A program made the translations under genes and the position numbers. Source: Sphagnum compactum (Eukaryota; Bryophyta; Sphagnopsida; Sphagnales). From it: DNA of 64,000 nt. Below the pieces are notes generated by a model. That model was given only the letters and a program-made list of their open reading frames with translations, had not been told where the DNA came from and did no database searches. Positions 45,128 through 58,049 of the stretch are shown here, piece after piece (within the stretch, counting starts at the first letter, position 1; each line of letters opens with the position of its first letter). Where the stretch lies: assembly GCA_965153455.1 (NCBI GenBank), contig OZ234495.1, positions 17,232,875-17,296,874 on the forward strand, given 5' to 3'.

Positions 45128-45384
45128 CACATGAGTCATTGTTAGTGAACATGCACAATGACTAATCAAGATTCCTTGGCTTTAGCATGTCATGTTTACA
45201 TTGACAGAAGTGTTGAATTAATGCTACTTGATGTGGTCAAACTAATTTTGTTAATATTTTTCATTTTTTTATTAGACTATTTGTTGAGTTGTTGCTATGT
45301 TGTTGGACCTATGACTTTAACACAACAAGTAATTAACTTTTGTAAAATAATTATTGAACTATTGATGGGTCACCAAACCTATGA

Positions 45385-45387
<3 letters not shown>

Positions 45388-45432
<45 letters not shown>
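45388..45432 (+). repeat. (AT)n microsatellite
   Basis: About 22 AT dinucleotides. The open frame that ends here in alternating Tyr-Ile is an artefact of the repeat. Confidence 0.95.
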
Positions 45433-45435
<3 letters not shown>

Positions 45436-48400
45436 ATAAACATAAGTATATGCATGACATTATTATTGTTACATTCTTATCCTAGCAATATGACTTATTT
45501 TAGTCATGTGTCATCCACAACTACAAAACGTAAGAAAAAAAAACACTTGAACCTTCAAATCCATGACCATTAACCATGTGACCATCACTTCACATGGTGG
45601 CAAATAAATCATCACATAATATAAACACATGTATATTTTTAATATTGAACACTAAAATAGTTTTTGTGTAATTTCATAATAAAAATATTTTTAAGTTTTA
45701 AAATATATATTATCTATTTGAAATCATGTTTTTATTTCCTAATTTCATTGATTTTTTTAATTAAAATTTTAAATACATTACACTTTTTATATTTTTATTT
45801 AGTTATTTATTATTATAAATTAAATTCTATTGTGTCCATACATCTAAGGTTCCAACTTTATTTAAATTTGATTGTGAAACTCTTGTGTGTTCCATTGAGT
45901 TCATGATAAGTTGAACACAAAATTTGAGTATTTTTAGAACAACAAATGTATGAAACAAATATGTTTGAAAACGATTGATCAATATTGTATATTTTTAAAA
46001 TCATTAGAAATAATTTTTATATTAGGATATATAATAGAATATTATAATTTTTATAAAATATATTAGGATATAAAATATCATTATTTATTTAAATAAGGAT
46101 TTTTTCAAAAAAAATACTTGTTTCATGTTAGACTATGTTGACACATACTTGAAACAAATAGTACATTACAGAAATTAGACTTCAAAAGCTATTTGCATTT
46201 AGCAAACTTTATTTTTGTCCTATTTTTCCAACACAAAATTTGAATTAATGCACAATAGTGAAGATTTCTTTTAATTATTCAAGTAAAAGAATTGAATGTA
46301 TAATAATTTTATAATGGATTTTGATCTTACCTTTTTGTCAACTTGACAAGTAAATTATCAAGGTAACATTTTGGTTTAGTTTATTTTGCTCACACTCTTG
46401 TGTTTTTATAATTTCATTTAAATATGTAATGTTTCCAAACTAAAATGTAAAGAAAATACATTAATTTAAATTATTTATTTCATAAAATCCATTGTAATGT
46501 TTTTTTAATTTGTTAGTGTAAATATGTAATTCCATAAAAAAACTAATTGCACATGTGAAATACATAGTTATTGATTTTATTTTTTCATTTTTTAGGTTTT
46601 TAATTTCACAATTATATTTAATTTCTAATTGCTCAATCACATCTAATCTAAGTATTAATTATGATTAGCAAAACTAATATATTTTATGTCATGCATGTTG
46701 ACATGTTGATGCGCACACCTAGAATTTGATTAACAAAATTTAATCATCTCATTAGAACTACAATCTCCACATAGGCATCACATATTTTGTATCATGCACG
46801 GTCACACTATGTTGTCCATGTGAATGTGCCATTGCAACTACAACTAGGTAGGTGCCACATTGTCCACATGTAACTAGTAATGTTTAATATGACTAAATAA
46901 ATATTGGATTTATTCATATCAAACATACATGTTTTTAGTTTATGAAAAATGATTCTTGAACACAATGTAACATTGATTTTTTATCTTGCCTAAATTAATA
47001 TTTTTTGAAATTCCATGGTGGAAAATAACCTTAGGTTTTCAATGTTAGATATTGTGTCATTAATGATATGGAATGTTTAAAGTTTTCATTACCTCCTACG
47101 TTGTCAACTTGTTTGTTCCCTTGGAAAAAATGAATGAAAATATTTATGGCTATGGACTAACATTAATAATCTAAAATAATTAAGGTTAATTTTTACTTTT
47201 GGTATTTGTAAGGCAAAGGTTTATCAAGATAGGAATTTTGGTAAAATGTTTTACAATGGTTTTCATAATTGTAACAATTTAGATAAATAATGGAAAATAT
47301 ATCGTAAAAATTTGGCATTGTCTACAATTTTTAGTGTATATTGATTATACCTATTAACAACTTCTTACCTATGGATAAATGTAAGAAAACTTACATTGCA
47401 TTTTTATTTACTGGAGCCTTATAGCTAATGGAGATGGCTCCACACATGAATGTTCGTAATAATCTCAAATATTTTGAAACATAAACTCCCAAGGTAACAA
47501 ACATAAAATGAAATCATGGATCGAGGTTTAATTTTCTTACCTACCTCCTCCTTTTACTAATTAAGTTGTTTAGTTTATAACCTTCAAACATTTGACAAAC
47601 AATGGTTCACTACAAGCAAACATAATTAACTTGTGAAGATGGCACACAACATCCTTGTCATGAATGTTACAAAAAGGTTCACTTTTACATTTTTTATTCT
47701 TGGCTCTCCCCTATGAACTTTTATTCCTATTGAAACAAAAATATTTTGTTATTTGTAACTTTAGTTACCTGTGTTTGTTCACAATAAACGGAACTAAATG
47801 CCTTTTTTTAATCCAAGGGTTGTAAGGTGTTTTGAAACCAATTTTGTAGATTTGAAATTTTTGTATGATATTTTTTGCAATCTCACCTTATAGTATATTA
47901 ACATTGCCCCATTACTTTATTACTTGTGTGATTATCATTGTAAAATAAACATATAGGTTCAAATTTTGCATGTTTTGTTCCTTGTGGTATATATGGTCAA
48001 ACCATATATGGAGTCATGATTCAACCTCTTATATCTCAAACTACGGTTTTGTTATATGCAACATGTACATATACATGTTTGCATGTCACATATTAGTCAT
48101 AAATTTCAAACATATTTTGAATTGTTTAAAAAAATGATTCCCAATTTTAATGTGTTTTTTGAGTTGGTTGATGGTTTTTTTCATTTACGTTTCTTGCAAA
48201 CATCAACAATTCCATAAGTTTGCAACTAAAGGGGTCTTTTGCAAAATGGACATTATTTGATACAATGGTTATTCAATTTTTAAAATTTTAACTTTCAAAA
48301 ACATAAAATTTAATTTAATATTTGAATTTGAATTCCTCAAAAGTCTTATTATTATTTACAATAATTTGTTGTGATAACTTGCAATGATGAAGGACACTCT

Positions 48401-48905
48401 CCAAGTAATATAGGTTCCGTTTATCCCAATTTGATGATCTAGGACTCGATTGTCAACTAGATGACACATAACCAACCTTGTATGATATGCCCAATAAATT
48501 GAAGTGCATTTTTGCCAAGTTCCTAATGCTAACATCAGTGTTCTCTTTAAGCATTGGTTCCGATAAATTTGGGTACGTTTATCAAGAAAATGACATTTAT
48601 TTTTGGGTGTCCTTGAAAAGAATAATGAATTATTGGTTTGGATGAAAGATCATGCAAAACACAATTTATTTTGAAAATAGTAGTGAATGCATTAGAACCC
48701 AACTTTAATCTTTTACATGTGGGTTGAAGGTGTAAAAAGGTCAAATTGTAGACTTGTATGAAACTCCATTGCATTGTTGCATAGTTAACCCCATTAATTG
48801 ATTATTAATTGTCATCACAAGCAAATACAGTAACAACAACAACAATTTTTGGTATATCCTTTATAAGTTTGTTGGCTCAACATGATCACGATTGTCCCCA
48901 ACCAT
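45433..48905. other. Intergenic, very AT-rich, no gene seen
   Basis: Extremely AT-rich to about 46500, then ordinary AT-rich sequence. The minus-strand frame 48547-48774 lies immediately 3' of the CACTA remnant and may be its continuation, but I recognise no domain in it. Confidence 0.4.
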
Positions 48906-48908
48906 TCA

Positions 48909-49130
48909 TTGAAATTTAGGGCCCTTTAATGGAACAATTTTCCAACTAGGGTTGTGTACAAAATCATAAAAAAACATTTGTTGGATTTGTGAAGGCAATA
49001 TAAATGATTGTTCATGTGTGGGTAATAACCTTTTAAAGTTTACAAAAGTGAATCCAAATTCAGCATTTTTCATTACAACTTGTGCATCAAGTGTTTTAGC
49101 TTGCACCCAAGAACACAATAAAATAGGCAC
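48909..49130 (-). pseudogene. DUF4216-type CACTA segment
   Basis: A 74-codon frame reading FGFTFVNFKRLL, QSFILPSQIQQMFFYD, NPSWKIV. It follows the DUF4216 pattern of a VNFKRL strand, then a P-F-x-L/F-A-S-Q-x-x-Q-V-F-Y motif, then the W-x-V-V segment, as found in plant CACTA-associated proteins. It is isolated from the rest of the element by stops. Confidence 0.7.
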
Positions 49131-49849
49131 CTTAGTTGCCCCATAATTTAGCTTGATATTTTTTTTGCATTCCCTAACTTAGGTCATTCATTTAGTTGTT
49201 GATTAGGGCATGCCCTTGTAATCAATGAGTATGTTCAAACTCAACTAGCATTATCCAATCACAAGTAACTATGTTACCATACCTAAAGCATGCACACAAC
49301 CTTGAAGCTACAATGTTTTTATAAGACTTGGCCACGAGTGCAAATGGGATCAAAAGGACTTGCAACTCATATTCATCTTCACTTGGAAGACCTCTTGCAC
49401 TATAAATAACAATGTCCTCTTACAACCATTATGGGAAACTAGGTAATGCTTCCAAATTTTCACCACTCTTAACAATGTTTCGAAATAAAATTGTACCTCT
49501 TGCATGTTAATCAAAAACCACTTGGTTACCATCATAAATCAAACCCTAAGACCTTTCTAAGTAGATTAGCTAAATATACATTAATTTCAAATACTTAGCA
49601 ATGTTGTCAAAAACTAAAAACAACAATCATGAAGGTATATTTAGTTTATTAAAGATGTGGAGGTTTTCATTTTCGCCATGGAAACAATAATTTGTGGTTT
49701 TCACACACATATGTATGTGCAATATCACGCAATCAAAGGCAATGTGTGTGATTTGGGTTGTCTTTCCAATATCTCCTTAATCACTCCTTTCTTTTTTATT
49801 AACATCCCAAACACAACACCTCATTGCCCTAAAACATTGCTTGTATTCA

Positions 49850-50040
49850 ATGCATAGACCAAGGGCCTCATCAAATATGTAACCTTTGGCCATGCTACCT
49901 TCTGACTTAGCCATGTTCTAAACATAACTTTTGAAATCTTTCGTTGCATTCTTGAATGGCTACATCCAATGGGACTACATAAGACCATGCAAGTCAAGTT
50001 TGTCAATCACATGAACAAATGTTGTGTCATTAGGTCAAAG
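49850..50040 (-). pseudogene. DUF4218-type CACTA segment
   Basis: Minus-strand reading across stops: HVIDKLDLHGLM, SHWM and PFKNATKDFKSYV, then MAKSEGSMAKGYIFDEALG. The family counterpart is a V-H-L-V-x-E/D segment, R-W-M-Y-P-F/M-E-R and then A-R-P-E-G-S-M/I-A-E-G-Y-I-x-E-E-A. The plus-strand 124-codon frame at 49969-50343 is mostly antisense to this and is not a gene. Confidence 0.75.
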
Positions 50041-50359
50041 AAACTTGGAAGAAATACCTTCTCAAAAAGTCATAATGAATATATTGTTGCATTTTTCAAT
50101 TCTTGTTATGTGGCTCAGTCATACACCTTGGTACACAATAGTTCTAATATCCTACATATCCGCATATATGATGGCTATTCAAGGCTTTTAATCATTATTT
50201 ATTGCAACACAATGGAAAAATGTTTTGGAACAAGACGTGATAATCATGGGACTTCATTATGTGTTTTTAAAATCTTGATACATATTTTAAAAACAACCTC
50301 AAGTTTGCCATGGTATCCAAAAATAAGGTTCGTTTTTCTTTAGGTATGACCCATGGGGT

Positions 50360-50650
50360 TACCGTACCGCCGCGCTCGTTTCACACCACTCGGTGCGAAA
50401 TATTTAATTTTGGACAATTTTCATTTTCGCATCGACCCACAAATAATTAATTACAATGGTATGTCATTTCACACTTCAATGGGTTTGCCGGAATTGGGGC
50501 GGGCCGCGTTTTGCCTTTTCGCATTTACACCGTAGAATTAATTAATTTTGTTTGTTTCACATTTCGCACTTCCCCCCTCAGAATTTTTTTTTTTTCACAG
50601 TACCCCTAAAATAATTAATATTGGTGTGAAACGAGCGCGGCGGTACGGTA
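50360..50650. mobile_element. MITE with perfect 29-bp terminal inverted repeats
   Basis: 50360-50388 and 50622-50650 are exact reverse complements over 29 bases, beginning TACCGTACCGCCGCGCTCG and ending in TTTCACACCA. If the outermost TA at both ends is the target site, the element is 50362-50648 with a TA duplication, as in Tc1/mariner-type MITEs. No longer duplication was found. The ends are far richer in CpG than the surroundings. The interior is AT-rich with several TTTCGCA/TTTCACA words. There is no coding capacity. It is nested in the CACTA remnant. Confidence 0.88.
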
Positions 50651-52009
50651 TAGGCACCATAACCTTAGCATTCTTTGAAAGGTGAAGCTTTAACCAACAT
50701 GTTTAACAAACACCCAAGGCTTGAAGGTATTTTCTCACCTTCCTCATGTCCTTTTATTGAAGAACAATGTTAATGACGCTAAATATAATATTTTTCTAAA
50801 AATGCATCATATCAAATGTGTGCCATATTTTAAGATTTTGCAAACTCCAAGTGTTTTATTCTAGTTTTCAGTTAGTAACTTTGGAAAAAGATACCATGAG
50901 TGGGCATTAAAACTATTGATAAAGAAGGGAGTTATAACATACGTTCCAATAAATCAAGTTAAACAAAACAAACCATCATTTCACCTTTCTTTTTAGACAC
51001 GAATTATAATCCTCATTTTGGCCATTCAATTTCCAAGTTCCAACCTTCATACAATTTAGAATGTTGTAACATTGCTTGTTTTAACTTAACCATTAGAACA
51101 ACCCTTCTTTCAACCTTGCCATCAAAGTCACCTTCGTTTGACCTTAATCAATGATTTGGTCTTTAAACACCTATGATGGTGATAGAAGGTTATTTTCCAA
51201 AAAAATCTCGATGTTGAGAAAATGTATTTGCACCATAAACAAAGTAGCCCTTGTAGCCATTAGTCATTTTTCCATAACAACAAACCGTATGTAAATAAAT
51301 CATGGGGTAGATGCACAATCGAATGGCTCACTTTTGTAGCGAAACAATGTTTTTCCCTAGGTACTATTTATTCAAATGCATATGATGATTAATATATCCT
51401 TAAATCTATAAATTGGTACTTGGATCTAAATTAATAATTTCCTTATGAAAAGAATTGTGTGGTTATTTATTGATAAAAAAAACTCATTTGTTAGTAATAA
51501 TGAACTTTTGAAGTCGAAAAATATGGATTGGTCATTTGACTAGAACATCAGAAAATGAAAAAAAAAATTGATTTACATTTCAAATTTGTTATTAAATTCA
51601 ATATATGATGTATTACAAGATGATAACCTCACATGAAGAATCTTTTTTTTAAAAACCTGAATCGTTTAATAATTAGGGAATTTTGAATGGTTAAAATTTG
51701 ACCATATGTTTATAAATCCATATGAGTTGCAATTTTTGTTTGTTTTCCAATTTCTTTATCTCAAGAACATATGTTTTTGAAAGTTTTACATGGGTCATTA
51801 TTCATATGGACATTGTGGGTTCTCCTTTCAAGACTTCCAAATTTAAAAATGACATTAGCTACATTAAACACAAGTTTTTACGTAGATTTGGGAAGGTTTG
51901 TAGGTGATTGAACATGTATTATTCAAATATCAAAATAATAATAATATTTTTAAAGTAACAATCATGTCCATTTGAATCATTTAAAAAAATCTTGTATGGA
52001 CTTATAGGG

Positions 52010-52770
52010 AGTGTAATTTCTATTGATATTGAAACATTTGATCATGCATTCACCCCATGGACACGCCACATTTGGATAACATGAAATGTAAACCTATTTG
52101 TCCTTATTGGATAAGCAACATCCTAAACATTCACCCACTTCCAAAGTTTTTTCAATTCCTCTGCCAATAAAAATAAATGTGTATCAATGTTGTGGTTATT
52201 CACTAACTTTTTTCCTAAACCAACAAGGTAAACGTCATAAATAATTTTTTTGGTCATAAGCCATGGAAGTAAGTTATGGTTAAAAATGAAAACTAATTAG
52301 GTCAACCATGTGGTTGATTGTTACCATGGCGCCATTTGTGCAACTTTGCAAGATTTGGAGCCCTAAACATCTTCTTCAACTTAAGGAATAATGAGAAATG
52401 TTTCAACACCTTTTTTTGGCACCTTGTTACTCTCAATTACATACCAATTTCAACTACAAACATGACATTCTTTTGTTACATTATATTGAATACGAAACAA
52501 AACACAACCCTTGTCCCATGCATGAAATATATTATACCCTAGACGTAGATTTTGAACTAGACTTTTAGCATTGTGATGTGACCTAAAGAGGTTGTTAGGT
52601 TTTGATAATATGGAATTTCATAGCAAGGACAATAATTCATCAACAAATCCATTTGTGACCTTATGTAACATGTATATTCAACAACATTAATATGCACGTC
52701 AATGTAAAAAGGTCAATCCCTTCATACAATGGCATTTTGGGCTTTGCATTATCTTCAAGAAGTGAGGATC
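52010..52770 (-). pseudogene. CACTA tnp2 transposase remnant
   Basis: On the minus strand, across stops and frameshifts: MPLYEGIDLFTLTCILMLLN (about 52750-52690, family pattern LYPGC-KFS-L-L). Next a zinc-ribbon-like segment ECHVCS with NKVPKKGVETF (52500-52400). Then LKKMFRAPNLAKLHKWR (52380-52325), FLTITYFHG (52285-52258) where tnp2 has the YNLPPWLC motif, NNHNIDTHLFLLAEELKKLW (52200-52140), and FTFHVIQMW (52098-52070). Order and spacing agree with Transposase_21/tnp2. The first segment precedes the metal-binding CxxC, which keeps both Cys. Confidence 0.78.
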
Positions 52771-54899
52771 ATCTACTCCACGTATATTAGTGTTTGCCTC
52801 ATCCCTTTTTAAATTTTGTCAAGCTTCATTTTAATCCCAAGTTGAAAGGATTTTCCCGAATTGAATTTGTAGTTTTCGTCATGGACTCATCAATGGCTAT
52901 ATCATGTGCTTGCCAAGTTTGATGGAGGGCCCTTGCCATTTGAACCCCTAACTCACTTTGGTCATTGTGACCCCAATATAATAGGTGGATCTTGACATGG
53001 GATTGTAGTAGCTCTTCTGCCCATTAACCCAATCTTCTTCAAACGAATCAAATGATGCATCTTGTAACATAATAGCTTCAATTTAAGCAACCTTCTTCCA
53101 TGGTAGAAGTTGCAATTGTAAACCATCTTATAGGCCCTTTCAAAAATGACATACGCATTTTTTTAATCATGACAAGTTTTCATATTCCTTAACACATAGT
53201 TAATTTGCAAGGTTCATATGGTCATTTACTTGAAATGAACCCACCCTATTGAAACCCATCATGCATTGTGCTTGTAAAATCAAAGGAGATGAAAATAAAC
53301 CCAGTTGAGTTTTGCCACTTAAACCTTCGAGTTTCCAAATGTACGCAAATTCATTAGGAAATCTTAAGCAATATGTATCCTTTCTTGACTTGCATATTCA
53401 CCCCCACATGATCATCACACAACTATTATTTTTTACATTTGGTAAATTTGCTTCATGTTTCCATTCCCTTAATATGTCAACATAAATAATGTTTACAGGC
53501 ACATCATCCAATATAATAGTGACAACCCTAAAATGGATTCCATCTTCTAATTGTTTAACTATTTCATGCTTTGAGGAATGTATAAAGTTTGGTTGTGTAG
53601 TTTTCATCACAAGACAATGACACGTCTTAACTAAACCCTAATGCTCCCACCTTGTAAAACTCAAAATTTATCAAGGTCGGCCCCTAGCTCATGCATGTGA
53701 TTTGGTTCTAGAAACAAATCACCCATCTTGCATAGGAGATCCAATCAACCTCCTTCCTTAGTTACATTGCATACTTTGTAATCCATATTTTTAAATTGAT
53801 AATTTTAAATACAATGTGCATTCGTTTGGATGGACCCCCTAAACCCCAAACCCCTTTAAATTTATTTTTTTGGCATGGGCATTAAACAACATATGAAGTG
53901 ATGAAAGGAAAAAGAAAAAGAAAAAGACCCAACCTTTAAAAACATACAAAAATGTGAAATACTAAAAGTCATACATGCATGTTTATTGACCTTTAGAAAT
54001 GCCATTGTATGGTATTCTATGGTTGTGACCAACCACCAGAACATCCCCATTGATTTCCATAGCTCATTGTAGTGGGTGAAGTCAACATTAGACAATAATC
54101 GCCATACCATTCTTATACCATAAAACTAGTAACAAATAGGAAGATTCCTATCATGACGTTGGTGGGCTTAACAAAACATAGAGGAAGATACGACCTAAGA
54201 AACCAATTAGAAAGGCAAAAAAATAATAATAAGGCAACAAATTGTGAAAATTTCCTTTCCATTTAATCTAAAGACTATAGTTTTAAAGTTTCAGATACCA
54301 TTTAGGTTCAATGATGCGTGAAATTGCATTTATGAATTTTGACATGCGAAAAATCTAAAACCATTTTCATTACTCATTACATTATCCCATGGATCGCATG
54401 TAAGTTCATGGTCCATAAATTTAAATAATTAATCTTGACAAACATTACACCAATATGTGTCCAAGTTCATTTTGTGTTTCATTATATTTTAAATGAATTT
54501 GGAAAAAAAATACTAGGGAAAAAATGGTCAACTCCTTAATGAATGGGGATTAGTTATGACGAACAAATGAATTCACCAATCAAATCCAATAATAATTAAT
54601 TCGCTAAATTAACCTCTTAGTTCATAGCTAGGTTAGCCACCTAAGAACCCAAAACGTAAACTGGGATATGAACCTAAATATTAAGCTACACTATTTAGGC
54701 CACTTAAGCCCACCAACTTAAGGTGTTAATGTGAAATTTGAACCTTTCATCTCCCCTCACCTCCATGTTTAAAAAACAAGTCCTTAAACATTGAACGACT
54801 ATTTAAATAATTGATATATTTGTCATGAACATACTATTGTCCACATTCATTTTTTAACCTACTTAAATATTTGTTTTAGATATCTTGGTACTAGATACC
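52771..54899. other. Intergenic, no gene seen
   Basis: May hold the decayed 5' end of the CACTA element. Small minus-strand frames (53398-53610, 53862-54110) show no recognisable domain. Confidence 0.4.
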
Positions 54900-56060
54900 T
54901 TATACACCTACATAACTTAGAAGATTAATAGGTTCCTTTAGGTTATTCTTAAGCTAATGTAGACTACCAAAGTTTATGTGTGAGCTACCATAGGCTAGGA
55001 TTTTATGTTAGTCCCAGGTTATTCCTAAGTTTGTGTCGGCTACTATAAACTATTTTAAAGTTAATTTAAATTATTATAAGTTATTTTTAAATTAGTGTAA
55101 GCTACCCTAAATTATTCTTAGGCCACCATAGGCTATGATTTTAAGTTAGTCCTAAGATATTTTTAGGATATCATACATTGATTATTATAAATTATTTTTA
55201 ATTATTCCAAGTTATTTTACCTTGAGTTATTTTTTGTTATTTTAGGTTATTCCACCTTACATTATTATTAATTATTCTACATTAGGTTATTTTTAGCTAT
55301 TTTAAATTATTCCACTTTAGGTTATTTTAGGCTATTATACCTTAAATTATTCTAAGTTATTCCACCTTAGGTTATTCAAAATTATTTTACTTTACAAAAT
55401 TTTCAATTATTTAAAAAATTATTCCACCTTAGGCTATTCTAAGGTATCCTACCTTAAGATATTTTCAATTATTATAAGTTATTCCACCTTAGGCTTTTAT
55501 AGGTTACTATACCATAAATTATTATAAATTATTATACCTTAAGTTATCTTAAGTTATGTAACCCTAAGTTAAGGTATAACTTAAAATATAATAACTTATA
55601 ATAACCTAAGGTGGAATAACCTAGAATAAGTAAAAGTAACTTAGGGTGAAATAATTTAAAATATTCAAAAATAACATAAGGTGCAATAACTTTAAATACC
55701 ATAGTCTGGGATAACAAAAATTGTATGAAAATAGTTGAAGATGGAATAACTTAGAATGACCAATAATAACCTTTAATAAATAGTTAAAAATAACTTAAGT
55801 GAATAAAAATAAAATAAATGAAAATAACCTATAATATTTTAAGGTGGAATAACTTATAATTACCAAGAATAACTAAAAATGACTACAAATAACATAAGGT
55901 GGAATAACATAAAATAACTATGAATAACCTAAGGTATAATAATTTATGATATTTTAAAGTGGAATAATTGAAAATAACCTAAGATACAACAATTTAAAAT
56001 AATATATGATAAAATAATCTAGAATAGCCTAAAGTAATATAACCTAGGTAGTATAGCTTA
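54900..56060. repeat. Imperfect inverted repeat of about 1.1 kb, centre near 55.56 kb
   Basis: The left arm (about 54960-55555) repeatedly carries TTATTCCACCTTAGGTTATT-type words at roughly 55-65 bp spacing (near 55246, 55306, 55356, 55420, 55476). The right arm (about 55575-56050) carries the reverse complement, AATAACCTAAGGTGGAATAA, at similar spacing (near 55601, 55646, 55840, 55895, 55955). There is almost no spacer: TATACCTTAAGTTA at 55534 faces AAGTTAAGGTATAACTT at 55566. The arms are internally repetitive and diverged, so many pairing registers are possible. Confidence 0.75.
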
Positions 56061-56525
56061 ACATATAATAACCTAAGGTATTCAAATCAAAAATATCAAA
56101 ATAATTTTTTTATTAAAATGAATTATGTCAATGAGTAATGAAACATCATGATTACATAATAAATTTATAGTGACATAACCTTAGGTAAGGTGAAATGATT
56201 AAAGTGAAGTGAACTTATTTCATTTTTAAAATCTCATAATGATTTATGTTAATGAATACACCCCACTTTTGGATTAGTGAAACCACACCAAATTTTCAAT
56301 TGCTTAGGAGTTTAGTAATGTCAATGTGTCCAACAATTAGTTGAAAGGCCCTATTCCTAGTTAAAATGTTTTTTTTAATGTATCACAAATCAAGTTCCAT
56401 GGAATGATGGTTTCCATTGTAAACTAGTTTGTGTGGCATGTCCCTTAGGCCTTTCAAAACCCATAATGCTTAACTAAGGAATACATTCATTAAACAACCC
56501 ATTCACCTATGAGAAGGGGAGAAGA

Positions 56526-57085
56526 ATTGTGTTATGTATTTCGGCTGTTTATGCCATTACAATTACAACAATCATTGTAATTGGCGTTATAACTATCACT
56601 TTGTTGAACATATGGGCACATACATGGCCACAACACAATACAATGGGATAATGGAGAATGTTTTGCAATCACCTCTTATAAAACATTTAACATGTAGTAA
56701 GTTGGTAATGTTTCGGCAAAGTCGTAAATTATTGGAAAATGATTGGATGGAAAATAATGTTCAAGTTTTATTAAGTAAGTAGCATGAGATTGGACAAAGA
56801 GATTTCGGTATAATCTACAAAGCTATTTTGTTAAATGGTCACATGGTGATAGTGAAAAAACTTTTAATGGCTAGCCTTGTGAAATGTCAAGATGATTTTG
56901 AATGAGAAGTTGGACTTATAAGAAATTTCAAGCACCCAAATATAATTGCATTGCAAGGATATTACTAAACCCCAAGATTACTTCTTGTTTATGATTTCAT
57001 CTTTAGTGAGAACTTGTACATGCAATTACATGAACTAAGAGATGGTGAACCACCCCTAATCTGTGATGTTAAGGAATCTTCATTT
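56526..57085 (+). pseudogene. LRR receptor-like kinase pseudogene (IRK/PXC2-like), TM to kinase N-lobe
   Basis: Plus-strand reading across frameshifts and stops. 56526-56600 gives a membrane span (VIGVITITLLNI), then SKLVMF (about 56695-56712), a conserved juxtamembrane motif in the IRK/PXC2 group. Next comes EIGQRDFGIIYKA (about 56789-56827), the glycine-rich loop with the second Gly replaced, then MVIVKKLLMASLVKCQDDFE carrying the ATP-binding Lys. Then EVGLIRNFKHPNIIALQGYY, followed by LLLVYDFIFSENLYMQLHE. It ends soon after GEPPL, so the catalytic loop and C-lobe are missing, as are the leucine-rich repeats upstream. At least two in-frame stops. No active product is expected. Confidence 0.8.
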
Positions 57086-58049
57086 GCATCAACTTCTGTA
57101 AAACTTCAATTTCTTTACAATTTTGATACATAACATGAATATTGTAACAACCCATGGAATTGGTTGTATGTTTTGTCAACATTCAAATAAGCCATTCTTT
57201 CAACATCAAAACAATCGGTTCCACAAATGTTCACCTCCTTGACTCGCAAAGCCTCTTTGGTCAATGGTGGTGTGTTTACATCCTTGGCTTGTAACTTTGG
57301 TCAATGGTGGTGACATGTGCATTCCTTTTTGCATGAACAAATCCCATAAGCTATAATAATTTATTTTCCTTATGACATTTCCAAGATGTGCAATGCCACT
57401 TCCACCCCAACAATGCCCATACTAGAATGTTTCACAAACATAGACAAGTCAAGCAAGTTAATGTTGGTGGCCCAAAACCATTGCACCAATGTCACTTTTA
57501 GCTTGAAGGTGGTGTGAAGCTACACCAATATTTTGGCATGAAGTTATTCCAATATTTTGTTAACACACTAGAAAAAATGTTGTCCATTTTGACCATATTT
57601 TTGCAACTACTATGCGGTTAATGTCCAAACCAACTTATTTAATGATTTGAGCAATGTGTTGGTCTTACATGTCCATGTAGTTGTAACTTGTTGTAATCGC
57701 ATATGCAACTATTTAGGAAGGGTTGAACCAAATTCTAGTAATAAATACAACTACAATTTACAGTTAATACGATTTTCATTGAAAATGTAGATGAAAAGTG
57801 GACAATGTCATCCAATTTTGATTGCATCCATCAATGGATGATAACGTAATTATTTTTGCAGCTACAATGAAAGTTTTTGCAATTGTAATAATATATTTTA
57901 TCACATGTACAAAGAAACATAAACAACACATGGCAAACTTTGCTATTTCAATTAGATTATTATCCCTTTAATGTACCCATCCATGGGTTTTCTTTGCAAT
58001 TATCCATGGCTCTTCCATGATATAATATCTAATAGCTAATAGGTTGCTA
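57086..58049. other. Intergenic, no gene seen
   Basis: Follows the kinase pseudogene. CTTGG-CTTTGGTCAATGGTGGTG is duplicated at 57257-57270 and 57296-57311. No further kinase-like sequence was readable. Confidence 0.4.

Larger units (their letters stand above)
48906..52770 (-). mobile_element. Degenerate CACTA (En/Spm-type) DNA transposon
   Basis: The minus strand carries, in the expected order, decayed tnp2 transposase (about 52770-52010), a DUF4218-type segment (about 50040-49850) and a DUF4216-type segment (49130-48909). All are broken by stops and frameshifts. Between tnp2 and DUF4218 (52010-50660) the sequence is no longer readable. A separate inverted-repeat element is inserted at 50360-50650. 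CACTA-type termini and 3-bp target duplications were looked for but could not be identified. Confidence 0.82.

Noticed and set aside
45158-45433. 91-codon plus-strand open frame
   Set aside because: Hydrophobic low-complexity reading that ends in the (AT)n microsatellite as alternating Tyr-Ile.
49969-50343. 124-codon plus-strand open frame
   Set aside because: Its first part is antisense to the DUF4218-type CACTA segment, it has no recognisable domain, and it abuts the MITE at 50360.
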